Assembly: GCA_017937195.1 (NCBI GenBank)
Contig: JAGBEA010000026.1
Location: forward strand, 1-54,802
Reading direction: 5' to 3'
Origin: Oscillospiraceae bacterium
GTDB lineage: Bacteria; Bacillota; Clostridia; Oscillospirales; Oscillospiraceae
DNA length: 54,802 bases
Numbering within the stretch: position 1 is the stretch's first letter; each line of letters begins with the position of its first letter. The position numbers and the translations under genes were made by a program. Of this stretch, positions 43,031 through 51,214 are shown one piece after another. The notes below the pieces were generated by a model. It saw nothing but the letters and a program-made list of their open reading frames with translations. It was not told the origin of the DNA and did no database searches.

Positions 43031-43039
43031 TCTCCCCCC

Positions 43040-43068
43040 AAAAGACCACCCACGGGTGGTCTTTTTTT
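43040..43068 (+). terminator. Terminator of the aromatic operon
   Basis: AAAAGACCACCC pairs with GGGTGGTCTTTTTTT; the same stem as at 10001, 11712 and 44785. Confidence 0.93.
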
Positions 43069-43138
43069 GCCCAAATCGCCGCCGCGCCGTTTCCATTGGA
43101 CAATGTGCATATTTTAGCGAAACACCGCGAAACAAATC

Positions 43139-43167
43139 TTGACAATTTCTTAACACTATGCGATACT
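43139..43167 (+). promoter_or_regulatory. Promoter of the antiporter gene
   Basis: TTGACA (43139-43144) and GATACT (43162-43167) are 17 bases apart. The ribosome site GAGAAAGGA lies before ATG 43243. Confidence 0.7.
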
Positions 43168-43242
43168 TGTATGGTTAAGCAATAAAATAGCTTGTTTTCG
43201 GCTAAAAATTGTAAGAATAAAGAGAGAAAGGATAATTATCTT

Positions 43243-44766
43243 ATGATCCCTGCCCTGTACGGCACTTGGGCCGCATTGATCCCCCCTGTTGTCGCCATCG
43301 TTTTGGCTCTGATCACCAAGGAGGTCTACTCCGCTCTGTTCCTCGGCATCGTCATCGGTGCTATGCTCTACTCCGGTGGCAATCCCATCGGCGCTCTGGA
43401 GCATTTCTTCGGCATCCTCCACGAAGAGGTTTCGGGCAACCTCGGCATCCTCATCTTCCTCATCATTCTGGGTATCATCGTTGCGCTGATGATCCGCGCC
43501 GGCGGCTCCAAGGCCTACGGCGATTGGGCCAGCCGCTCCATCAAGTCCAAGTCCGGTGCGCTGATCTCCACGGGTCTGCTGGGCATCGTGCTGGGCGTTG
43601 ACGACTATTTCAACAACCTGACGGTTGGTAACGTGATGCGTCCCGTTACCGACACCCACAAGATCTCCCGCGCCAAGCTGGCCTATATGTGCGACGCCGT
43701 TGCCGCACCCGTCTGCATTATGATGCCCATCTCCTCTTGGGCTGCTGCCGTTTCCGGCATCATCGACGGCTACGATGGCTTCACCCTGTTCGTTCAGGCT
43801 ATCCCCTACAACTTCTATGCCATCCTCACGCTGATCATGGTGTTCCTGACCGCTGCGCTGAACATCAACTTCGGCCCCATGAAGAAGCACGAGGACAACG
43901 CCGCGGGTGGCGATATCTACACCACCCCCGAGCGTCCCTACGAGAACGTCGCCGAGATGAAGTTCAACCCCAACGGCAAGGTCATCGATCTGGTGCTGCC
44001 CGTCATCATCCTGATCGTGGGCTGCGTGCTGGGTCTGGTCTACACCGGCGGTCTCTTTGACGGTGTGCCCGTGCAGGAGGCTTTCGCCAACTGTGATGCT
44101 CCTAAGGGTCTGTCCATGGGTTCCTGCGTGGCTCTGATCATCATTATGATCTACTTCCTGCTGCGCAAGGCTTTCTCCTTCAACGAAATGATGGAGTGCC
44201 TGCCCGAGGGCTTTAAGCTGATGGTGCCCGCCACGCTGATCCTGACCTTCGCCTGGACCATCTCCGGCGTGACCGGCAGTCTGGGCGCCGCTCCCTTTGT
44301 TGCCGGCGTGGTGGAAACCTTCGGCGCAGGTCTCCAGAACTTCCTGCCCGCCGCCATCTTCATCATCGCCTGCCTGCTGGCCTTCGCCACCGGTTCCTCC
44401 TGGGGTACCTTCGGCATTCTGATTCCCATCGTCACCGAGGTGTTCCCTCCCGTCAACGGTCTGCCCTCCCCCATTTTGATGATGGCTATCGGCGCCTGCC
44501 TGGGCGGCGCTGTGATGGGTGACCACTGCTCCCCCATCTCCGACACCACCATTATGGCGTCCACCGGTGCCCAGTGCCACCACATCAACCACGTGGCTAC
44601 GCAGATGCCCTACGCCGTGGTGGTGGCCGCTGTCTGCTTCGTCAGCTACATCGTTGCAGCCTTCCTGCCCAACGTGATCATCGCGCTGCCTATCGCTATC
44701 GTGCTGATGGTCCTCACGCTGCTGCTGATCGGCAAGCTGAACGGCACGCTGGGGAAAAAGGCCTGA
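43243..44766 (+). CDS. NhaC-type Na+/H+ antiporter
   Basis: A 507-residue membrane protein of the NhaC family, with about eleven or twelve hydrophobic segments. The family pattern is clear: SSWGTFGILIPIV in the second half and GDHCSPISDTTIMAST, which contains the conserved Asp residues; LGVDDYFNNLTVG in the first half is also typical. It exchanges Na+ for protons, or could carry an organic acid. The upstream open frame is not used; ATG 43243 with GAGAAAGGA fits. It has its own promoter and is followed by a terminator. Confidence 0.9.
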   Translation: MIPALYGTWAALIPPVVAIVLALITKEVYSALFLGIVIGAMLYSGGNPIGALEHFFGILHEEVSGNLGILIFLIILGIIVALMIRAGGSKAYGDWASRSIKSKSGALISTGLLGIVLGVDDYFNNLTVGNVMRPVTDTHKISRAKLAYMCDAVAAPVCIMMPISSWAAAVSGIIDGYDGFTLFVQAIPYNFYAILTLIMVFLTAALNINFGPMKKHEDNAAGGDIYTTPERPYENVAEMKFNPNGKVIDLVLPVIILIVGCVLGLVYTGGLFDGVPVQEAFANCDAPKGLSMGSCVALIIIMIYFLLRKAFSFNEMMECLPEGFKLMVPATLILTFAWTISGVTGSLGAAPFVAGVVETFGAGLQNFLPAAIFIIACLLAFATGSSWGTFGILIPIVTEVFPPVNGLPSPILMMAIGACLGGAVMGDHCSPISDTTIMASTGAQCHHINHVATQMPYAVVVAAVCFVSYIVAAFLPNVIIALPIAIVLMVLTLLLIGKLNGTLGKKA

Positions 44767-44784
44767 TCTCTGTCGACCTACATC

Positions 44785-44816
44785 AAAAGACCACCCTCCG
44801 CGGGTGGTCTTTTTTT
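44785..44816 (+). terminator. Terminator after the antiporter gene
   Basis: AAAAGACCACCC pairs with GGGTGGTCTTTTTTT around TCCGC; a further copy of the recurring stem. Confidence 0.92.
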
Positions 44817-44923
44817 GTGTCCCCACCTCCACCCATCCCGTCCTTTACACTGATTCCAAAAAGGAGTATAATGTTTTCAACCCGTTTCGCCCCAAATCGG
44901 GGCGGGAAAGAGAGGAAAGAACC

Positions 44924-45646
44924 GTGAATTTTACACCAAACAGTACCTTTATGTACATCATCGCCGCTCTGGTGATCGTGTTCGTGCTGGCGCAGTCCAT
45001 CTTCTTCCTTGTGCGCGCTCTGCGCCGCGGCAAGGAGCTGGGCATCAGCAACGCACAGCTGAAAAAGACGGTGATCGCCACCTCCGTGTTCACCATCGCC
45101 CCCGCCATCTCCATCCTGCTGGGTGTGGTGACTCTGTCCAAGTTTTTGGGCATCCCTCTGCCGTGGATCCGTATGAGTGTCATCGGCGCGCTGACCTATG
45201 AGCTGCCCGCCGCCACCTCCACCGCCAACGCGCTGAACATCTCCCTCTCCGAGCTGATCCGCGACCCCAAGGTCTACTCCGCCATCGCGTGGGTGATGAC
45301 CCTCGGCATTATACCCAGCATCATCCTGCCCCCCATTCTGATGAAGAAGATCCGCGGCGGTATGGTGAAGCTGCAGAGCAAGGACGCCAAGTGGAGCGAC
45401 ATCTTTATGACCTCGCTGTTCCTCGGTATGATCTCCGCCTTTTTGGGTATGGTGTTTGCCGATATCCGCAGCGGTCTGGCTGGCTGGATCCCCATCTTCG
45501 TGCTGCTGGTGTCGGCACTGACTATGGCGGTGTGCGGCATCCTCATCAAAAAGTGTAAGATGCAGTGGCTGGAGACCTATGCGATGTCCATCAGTATGAT
45601 CGTGGCGATGGTGTTCGCCGTGGTCATTACCCCCGTGATTCTGTAA
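44924..45646 (+). CDS. DUF5058-like membrane protein
   Basis: A 240-residue membrane protein of the DUF5058 type. It starts with GTG 44924, preceded by AGAGGAAAG, and opens with NFTPNSTFMYIIAALVIVFV. Six hydrophobic segments are visible, at about residues 10-34, 54-76, 83-100, 122-140, 158-178 and 212-235. The next gene lies 13 bases downstream. DUF5058 has no known function, but the two membrane proteins followed by peptidases look like a transport system for peptides or amino acids. That is an inference from gene order. Confidence 0.75.
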   Translation: MNFTPNSTFMYIIAALVIVFVLAQSIFFLVRALRRGKELGISNAQLKKTVIATSVFTIAPAISILLGVVTLSKFLGIPLPWIRMSVIGALTYELPAATSTANALNISLSELIRDPKVYSAIAWVMTLGIIPSIILPPILMKKIRGGMVKLQSKDAKWSDIFMTSLFLGMISAFLGMVFADIRSGLAGWIPIFVLLVSALTMAVCGILIKKCKMQWLETYAMSISMIVAMVFAVVITPVIL

Positions 45647-45659
45647 GGAGGTGGCAGCA

Positions 45660-46313
45660 ATGCGTGATTATATGACTCAAACCGACCGCTACGGCAAGCT
45701 GTGGATCTGGACCGCCGCCGTAGTGGTGCTGATGGTGCCCGTTGCCATCTGCGTATACTATAATGCATGGCCCGAGATGACGGCCGTTTTGAAGGGTCTT
45801 TTGGGCGTTGCCCCCATCTACTGGACGGTGGGCTTCATTGAAGTGGTCACCTATACCCCTATGCTGGGCGTAGGCGGCACGTATCTGGCCTTCGTCACCG
45901 GTAACCTGACCAGTCTGAAGGCCCCCAGCGCACTGAGCGCTATGGAGAACGCCGGCGTCAAGCCCGGCAGCGAGGAGGGCGAGGTCATCTCCACCATCGC
46001 CATTGCCACCTGCTCCATCGTCACCACACTGGTGATCGTGGCAGGCGTGTGCGTGCTGAGCATCATCTCCCCCATTCTGGACTCCCCCGTCCTCAAGCCC
46101 GCCTTTGACAACATCCTGCCCGCCCTGTTCGGCGGTCTGGGCGTTGTGTATATCAGCAAGAACTGGAAGCTGGCCATTGCGCCGCTGATCTTTATGATCG
46201 TGCTGTTCCTGCTGGTGCCGGGTCTTGCCGGCAGCGTAGGCGTGCTGGTGCCCGTTGGCGTGCTGATCGCGCTGGGCGCAGGCCGTGTGATGTATAAGAA
46301 AGGCTGGGTATAA
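45660..46313 (+). CDS. Integral membrane partner of the DUF5058 protein
   Basis: A 217-residue protein with six or so hydrophobic segments: WTAAVVVLMVPVAICVYYNA first, then FIEVVTYTPMLGVGGTYLAF, which has a conserved-looking glycine-rich turn, and C-terminal GLAGSVGVLVPVGVLIALGA. An alternative GTG start lies three codons earlier, but AAGGAGG fits ATG 45660. It overlaps the M20 gene by 1 base. No named family was recognised. Confidence 0.7.
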   Translation: MRDYMTQTDRYGKLWIWTAAVVVLMVPVAICVYYNAWPEMTAVLKGLLGVAPIYWTVGFIEVVTYTPMLGVGGTYLAFVTGNLTSLKAPSALSAMENAGVKPGSEEGEVISTIAIATCSIVTTLVIVAGVCVLSIISPILDSPVLKPAFDNILPALFGGLGVVYISKNWKLAIAPLIFMIVLFLLVPGLAGSVGVLVPVGVLIALGAGRVMYKKGWV

Positions 46314-47752
46314 TGGGTACTGTACTCTATATCATTCTCGCCGTCCTCGTGGTTTTCATCGGCATCATCCTGCTGCGCACCCTCGCCTTCCGTCCCCATA
46401 AGGAGGAAGCGGTCACCGCCGAGCCGATCGCGCTGAACGAGGAGAAGATCATCGCCGATATGGCGGATATGATCCGCTGCAAGACGGTGTCCAACCGCGA
46501 CCACTCCTTGGTGGATTGGGCGGAGTTTGACCGCTTCCAGGCGCTGCTGCAGGAGCGTTTCCCCCGCATCCACGCTGCCGCTACGCTTGAAAAGCTGGGT
46601 AAGACCGGACTTCTCTACCATCTCAAGGGCAGGAGCGACGCTGCCCCCAGCGTCTGTATGGCGCACTACGATGTGGTGCCCATCGAGGCGGACGGCTGGA
46701 CAAAGCCCGCCTTTGACGGTCTCATCGAGGACGGCTTCCTCTGGGGTCGCGGCACGCTGGATACCAAGGGCACGCTGTGCGGCGTGATGGAAGCGCTGGA
46801 ACAGCTCTTGGGCGAGGGCTACGTCCCCGAAAATGATCTCTATCTCTCCTTCTCCGGTGAGGAGGAGGTGGACGGCGACTCCTGCCGCGAGATCGTAAAA
46901 TATCTGGAGCAAAAGGGCATCACCCCCGCCATAGTGGTGGATGAGGGCGGCGCTGTGGTGGACAATGTGTTCCCCGGCGTGCCCGGTCAGTGCGCCGTGG
47001 TGGGTATCGCCGAAAAGGGCAGCGTCAGTATGGATCTTTCCATGGTGTCCCAAGGCGGACACGCCTCCACGCCCCCCAAGCACACCATCCTCGGCCAGCT
47101 GAGCCAAGCGGTGGTGGATATCGAGTCCCACCCCTTCCCCCGTCATCTCACCCGCCCCGTGGCGGAGATGTTTGACACGCTGGGTCGCCATTCCACCTTC
47201 CTCTACCGGATGATCTTCGCCAATCTCTGGTGCTTTGAGCCGGTGCTGGATCTCATCTGCAAGATGAGCGGCGGCGAGCTGAACGCCATGATGCGCACCA
47301 CCGTGGCGTTCACCCGAATGGAGGGCAGCAAGGCGTATAACGTGCTGCCGCCCAAGGCAAGCCTTGGCATCAACGTGCGCTTGATGGGCGGCGATACGGT
47401 GGAGTCCGCCGCAGATTATCTCAAGGGCGTCATCAAAAATGACAAGATCACCCTTCGTGTGGTGGACGGTATGGATCCCTCCATCTGCTCGGAGACCAAC
47501 TGCAAGGCGTGGGATACGCTGAAGACCGCTATCCGCCAGACTTGGCCGGAGGCGCTGGTGTCCCCCTACCTGATGATGGCCGCCAGCGACTCGCGCCACT
47601 ACTGCCGCATCACCGACCGCGTGTACCGCTTCAGCGCTATGCACCTGAGTAAAGCCGAGCGCGGTATGATCCACGGCAACGATGAGCGCATCCCCCTGCC
47701 CACGCTGATCCGCACGGTGGAATTCTATGTCCGTCTGCTGCGGATGCTGTAA
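46313..47752 (+). CDS. M20-family metallopeptidase
   Basis: A 479-residue zinc peptidase. One hydrophobic helix at the N-terminus (residues 3-22, VLYIILAVLVVFIGIILLRT) could anchor it to the membrane. Zinc and catalytic residues are in MAHYDVVPIEADGW, GRGTLDTKGTLCG, SFSGEEEVDGDSC and VVDEGGA, as in the dipeptidase/carboxypeptidase group. The dimer domain follows, at about residues 220-330. It is translated together with the DUF5058 pair, which supports a joint role in peptide handling. Confidence 0.9.
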   Translation: MGTVLYIILAVLVVFIGIILLRTLAFRPHKEEAVTAEPIALNEEKIIADMADMIRCKTVSNRDHSLVDWAEFDRFQALLQERFPRIHAAATLEKLGKTGLLYHLKGRSDAAPSVCMAHYDVVPIEADGWTKPAFDGLIEDGFLWGRGTLDTKGTLCGVMEALEQLLGEGYVPENDLYLSFSGEEEVDGDSCREIVKYLEQKGITPAIVVDEGGAVVDNVFPGVPGQCAVVGIAEKGSVSMDLSMVSQGGHASTPPKHTILGQLSQAVVDIESHPFPRHLTRPVAEMFDTLGRHSTFLYRMIFANLWCFEPVLDLICKMSGGELNAMMRTTVAFTRMEGSKAYNVLPPKASLGINVRLMGGDTVESAADYLKGVIKNDKITLRVVDGMDPSICSETNCKAWDTLKTAIRQTWPEALVSPYLMMAASDSRHYCRITDRVYRFSAMHLSKAERGMIHGNDERIPLPTLIRTVEFYVRLLRML

Positions 47753-47777
47753 TGTTATAAAAAAAGGAGCGTTTTCT

Positions 47778-49082
47778 ATGACATACGCCCTCAACCGACA
47801 ACTTTTGGACTTTATCTCCGCCTCCCCCACCGCCTTCCACGCGGTGGCGCAGGTATCCAAGCATTTGGAATCTGACGGTTACACCAAGCTCCGCAGCGAT
47901 GCAGCTTGGTCGCTGACCGCCGGCGGCAAGTACTATCTCACCGCCAACGATTCCTCCCTCATCGCCTTCCGTATCCCCGAAGGCGAGGTGCAGGGCTTTC
48001 TGCTCTCCGCCACCCACAGCGACAGCCCCACCTTCAAGCTGAAGCCTGCGCCCCAGCGCACCGCTGCGCCTTACGCCCAGCTGAATACGGAGCGCTACGG
48101 CGGAATGCTGCTGCACTCGTGGCTGGATCGCCCTCTGTCCGTCGCAGGCCGCGTGTTGGTGGAGGAGGACGGCCGCCTGGTCTCCCGCCTCATCGCGCCG
48201 GAGGACTTTTCCGTGGTGATCCCCAGCGTGGCAGTCCATCTCGATCGCACCGCCAATGACGGCAAAAAGCTGAACCCCGCCGTGGATCTGCTGCCACTCT
48301 ATGCCATGGCAGGCGGCACCGCCTTCACCGCACAAGTGGCAAAATGGGCGGAGACCACAGAGGAACAGATTTTGGGTCACGATCTCTATCTCGTCTGTCA
48401 GGACGGCAGTATGCTGTGGGGCGCGGACGATGCCTTTATCTCCGCGCCGCGGCTGGATGACCTTGCCTGCGTGTATGGCTGTCTGCAGGGCTTTTTGAGC
48501 GCCGAAGCAGGCAGCGCCATTGATGTGCTGTGCGTCTTTGACAACGAGGAGACCGGCAGCGAGAGCAAGCAGGGCGCCGCATCCACCCTTCTGCGGGATA
48601 CGCTGCGCCGCATTGCCGCCGCACTGGGTCTGGATGAAACCGCCTATCAGCAGCTTTTGAGCCGCAGCTTTATGGTATCGGCAGACAACGCCCACGCCCT
48701 GCACCCCAACCACCCCGAGCTGAGCGACCGCGATAACTGTCCCGTTCTCAACGGCGGCGTGGTCATCAAGTATAACGCCAACCAGCGCTACACCACCGAC
48801 GCCGTGTCCGCGGCGCTGCTGCGTGCGGTGTGCCGCAAGGCGGATGTGCCGGTGCAGACCTTTGCCAACCGCAGCGATATGGTGGGCGGCAGCACGCTGG
48901 GCAGCATCGCCAACACCCACCTCCCCGTGCGCACGGTGGATATTGGCTTGCCCCAACTGGCGATGCACTCCTGCTACGAGACAATGGGCAGTGCCGATCT
49001 TGCACAGCTTATCCGTCTGATGGCAGCGCTGTACGGCAAGACTGTCTGCACGGACGAAAGCGGCGCGCAGTATCTGGCATAA
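47778..49082 (+). CDS. M18-family aspartyl aminopeptidase
   Basis: A 434-residue zinc aminopeptidase that removes acidic N-terminal residues. Signatures are SATHSDSPTFKLKPAP (zinc His), CVFDNEETGSESKQGA (catalytic Glu) and MVSADNAHALHPNHPEL. The ATG at 47778 follows AAAAAGGAGCG; an earlier in-frame start lies inside the M20 gene. It is the last of the four-gene set. Its specificity for acidic peptides fits an organism that takes up and oxidises glutamate. Confidence 0.94.
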   Translation: MTYALNRQLLDFISASPTAFHAVAQVSKHLESDGYTKLRSDAAWSLTAGGKYYLTANDSSLIAFRIPEGEVQGFLLSATHSDSPTFKLKPAPQRTAAPYAQLNTERYGGMLLHSWLDRPLSVAGRVLVEEDGRLVSRLIAPEDFSVVIPSVAVHLDRTANDGKKLNPAVDLLPLYAMAGGTAFTAQVAKWAETTEEQILGHDLYLVCQDGSMLWGADDAFISAPRLDDLACVYGCLQGFLSAEAGSAIDVLCVFDNEETGSESKQGAASTLLRDTLRRIAAALGLDETAYQQLLSRSFMVSADNAHALHPNHPELSDRDNCPVLNGGVVIKYNANQRYTTDAVSAALLRAVCRKADVPVQTFANRSDMVGGSTLGSIANTHLPVRTVDIGLPQLAMHSCYETMGSADLAQLIRLMAALYGKTVCTDESGAQYLA

Positions 49083-49097
49083 ATCCCTAAACAAACG

Positions 49098-49134
49098 AAA
49101 AGAGCAAGAGCCGCCAAGCTCTTGCTCTTTTTTG
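49098..49134 (+). terminator. Terminator after the M18 gene
   Basis: AAAAGAGCAAGAG pairs with CTCTTGCTCTTTT around a seven-base loop, with a T6 run. Confidence 0.93.
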
Positions 49135-49147
49135 TTATCCATTTCTC

Positions 49148-49726
49148 TCACACCGGCACAAAGGGTATCGGCACAAAGCCCACCGGCTTGCCGTCCTCAA
49201 ACTCCACCTGCCAGCCGGTGCCCGGCTGGGGCATATAGTCCCGAAATGTGCCCTCGGGGAACCATTTGACCATCATGCAGGAGATGACGCCGCCGTGTAC
49301 CACGCACACCGTGTCCTCCCCGCGCTCCAGCACCGGTTGGATCGCCGCCAGCGCCCGCTTTTGCAGCAGCTCAAAGCTCTCGCCATTGGGGCAGATGTTG
49401 GTGGCGATCTGCTCATTCGCCCACAACCGGAACGATTCATCCTGCTGCAGCTCCTCATAGGTGCGCATCTCAAAATCGCCGAAATCCATCTCCCGCAGCC
49501 CATGCAGCGCCTCGTGGGTCTGCTCACCGTACAGCACAGCAAAGGTCTGCTCCGTGCGCAGCATACCGCTGGTGTAGTAGTGCTGCGCCGCAGGGTAGAT
49601 CATCTGCGCCTTGCTCGCCTGCAGCGCGTCGATGCCCTCTTGCAGCAGCGGCAGATCGCTTCTGCCGTAGTAGAGGCTTCGCTTATTGCCATCGGTGATG
49701 CCGTGGCGGATCAGTGTCAGTTTCAA
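49148..49726 (-). CDS. Histidine phosphatase family protein
   Basis: A 192-residue phosphatase of the phosphoglycerate-mutase-like superfamily. The phospho-accepting motif is LIRHGITDGN at residues 5-14, with the second His in VVHGGVIS and the Arg in RTEQTFAVLYG. These include alpha-ribazole phosphatase and general phosphatases; the substrate is not known. It is convergent with the M18 gene. Its own ribosome site is weak. Confidence 0.88.
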   Translation of the reverse strand: MKLTLIRHGITDGNKRSLYYGRSDLPLLQEGIDALQASKAQMIYPAAQHYYTSGMLRTEQTFAVLYGEQTHEALHGLREMDFGDFEMRTYEELQQDESFRLWANEQIATNICPNGESFELLQKRALAAIQPVLERGEDTVCVVHGGVISCMMVKWFPEGTFRDYMPQPGTGWQVEFEDGKPVGFVPIPFVPV

Positions 49727-49789
49727 TGCTCCTCGCCAACCTTTCTTTGGGCATATCTTACCATAATACCCCTATTTGCGCAACACCCC

Positions 49790-49818
49790 TTGCGCCCATC
49801 AGCAAAATCTGCTACAGT
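49790..49818 (+). promoter_or_regulatory. Promoter of the DMT exporter gene
   Basis: TTGCGC (49790-49795) and TACAGT (49813-49818) are 17 bases apart. GAAAGGGCG precedes ATG 49853. Confidence 0.55.
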
Positions 49819-49852
49819 ATGACAAGAATCTGTCACGAAAGGGCGTAGACTT

Positions 49853-50728
49853 ATGAAGGCGCAGAGTGCAAAAATCAAGCTGGCATCGGTGATGTTCGTT
49901 TTCGGCACCATCGGTCTTTTCGTGCGCTATATTCCGCTGCCCTCGGCGGTGATCGCCCTTGTCCGCGGTCTTGTGGGTATGCTGTTTTTGCTGCTGGTCA
50001 GCTACGGCAAGAAGACGCCGCCGGACTGGAAGGCGATCCGCGATAACCTCAAGCGCCTTTTGCCCTGCGGCATTATGATGGGCTTCAACTGGATCTTGCT
50101 GTTTGAGGCCTATCGCTACACCACCGTGGCGGTAGCCACACTGTGCTACTATCTGGCGCCGGTAATCATTCTGCTGCTGTCCCCCATCGTGCTGAAGGAG
50201 AAGCTGACGGCGCTGAAGGCAGGCTGCATCGCCGCGGCGCTGGTGGGTATGTTCTTTGTCTCCGGCATTTTGCAAAGCGGCGATCTCTCCGCCTTCAATT
50301 TCCGGGGCATCGGCTTGGGTACTGCCGCCGCCGTGCTGTACGCCTTCGTGGTGCTGCTGAATAAGCAGCTGCAGGGCATTAACTCCATCGACGCCACCAT
50401 GACGGAGCTGGGCACCGCAGGCGCCATTATGATCCCCTACATCCTGCTGACCACGGAGCTGTCCGCCCTCAGCTGTGACACGCGGGGCTTGCTGCTGCTG
50501 GCATTTGTGGCCATCGTCCACACCGGCATCTGCTACGCCATCTATTTCTCCTGCATCACCGCGCTGCCGGCGCAGACCGGCGCCCTCTTCAGCTATATCG
50601 ACCCCGTGGTGGCGATTTTGCTGTCCGCCCTCGTGCTGCATGAGCCTATGGATACGCTGTGCATCATCGGTGCCGTGCTGATCCTCGGCTCCACTATGGT
50701 GGGCGAGCTGTTTGAGAAGAAAAAGTGA
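49853..50728 (+). CDS. DMT-superfamily (EamA) transporter
   Basis: A 291-residue membrane protein with ten hydrophobic segments in two EamA repeats (residues about 8-140 and 150-285). It exports small metabolites, perhaps amino acids. Repeat marks are ALVRGLVGMLFLLLVSYG and ALVLHEPMDTLCIIGAVLIL. Length is normal. It stands alone with its own promoter and terminator. Confidence 0.9.
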   Translation: MKAQSAKIKLASVMFVFGTIGLFVRYIPLPSAVIALVRGLVGMLFLLLVSYGKKTPPDWKAIRDNLKRLLPCGIMMGFNWILLFEAYRYTTVAVATLCYYLAPVIILLLSPIVLKEKLTALKAGCIAAALVGMFFVSGILQSGDLSAFNFRGIGLGTAAAVLYAFVVLLNKQLQGINSIDATMTELGTAGAIMIPYILLTTELSALSCDTRGLLLLAFVAIVHTGICYAIYFSCITALPAQTGALFSYIDPVVAILLSALVLHEPMDTLCIIGAVLILGSTMVGELFEKKK

Positions 50729-50730
50729 GA

Positions 50731-50767
50731 AAAAGCATCCGCTTTCCGTAGAAAGCGGATGCTTTTT
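50731..50767. terminator. Bidirectional terminator
   Basis: AAAAGCATCCGCTTT pairs with AAAGCGGATGCTTTT around CCGTAG, between convergent genes. Confidence 0.93.
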
Positions 50768-50773
50768 TGTGTT

Positions 50774-51100
50774 TTATCTGCCGCCGCAGTAGCCTTTACC
50801 GCAGCCGCCCTTGCCGTAGCCATTGCCGCCGGCACCGTAACCGTTACCTTGCTGTGCACCGCAGCCGTTACCCTGCCGCGTGCCAAAGTTATCGCACACG
50901 CCGTCACCGTTTTCGTCGGCAAACTGACCGCCCTGCTGCGCGCCGCATTCGCCGCGCATACCCACGCAGCCCTCCGCCGCGAAATCGCATACGCCGTCGC
51001 TGTTTTCATCGGTAAAACCCTGACCCTGCGCAGCCATTGCTGCCGTCACACCAAAGCTCAGCACCAATGCCACCACCAGCGCCATCATCCATTTTTTCAT
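50774..51100 (-). CDS. Small secreted Asp/Gly/Cys-rich protein
   Basis: A 108-residue protein. Residues 1-23 are a signal peptide (WMMALVVALVLSFGVTAAMA, cut after AMA). Two units of DENxDGVCD follow (FTDENSDGVCDF and FADENGDGVCDN), which look like the DxNxDGxxD calcium-binding loop of dockerin and EF-hand type motifs. The tail, residues about 72-108, is Gly-rich with scattered Cys and Gln (GNGYGAGGNGYGKGGCGKG). It probably binds metal outside the cell. Similar small proteins occur in Clostridia; none has an established role. Confidence 0.78.
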   Translation of the reverse strand: MKKWMMALVVALVLSFGVTAAMAAQGQGFTDENSDGVCDFAAEGCVGMRGECGAQQGGQFADENGDGVCDNFGTRQGNGCGAQQGNGYGAGGNGYGKGGCGKGYCGGR

Positions 51101-51171
51101 ACTGTGCTCCTTCCAGCCTCGTATCTGATTTCATCACACAGCATACCACATTGTGCCCACTCTGTCAAACC

Positions 51172-51206
51172 AAAGGACGGATGCCGCAGCACCCGTCCTT
51201 TTTTGT
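51172..51206. terminator. Terminator at the gdhA 3' end
   Basis: AAAGGACGG pairs with CCGTCCTTT around a loop of about 12 bases. The T-run is better on the plus strand, so in the gdhA direction it is only moderate. Confidence 0.65.
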
Positions 51207-51214
51207 GTTGAAAA

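Noticed and set aside
43156-44832. Minus-strand open frame of 558 codons opposite the NhaC gene
   Set aside because: It is the antisense shadow of a GC-rich membrane-protein gene, with a low-complexity His/Asp/Gly-rich product and no start signals.
45851-47860. Minus-strand open frame of 669 codons opposite the M20 gene
   Set aside because: It runs through three real genes on the other strand, each with good family motifs, and has no motif of its own.
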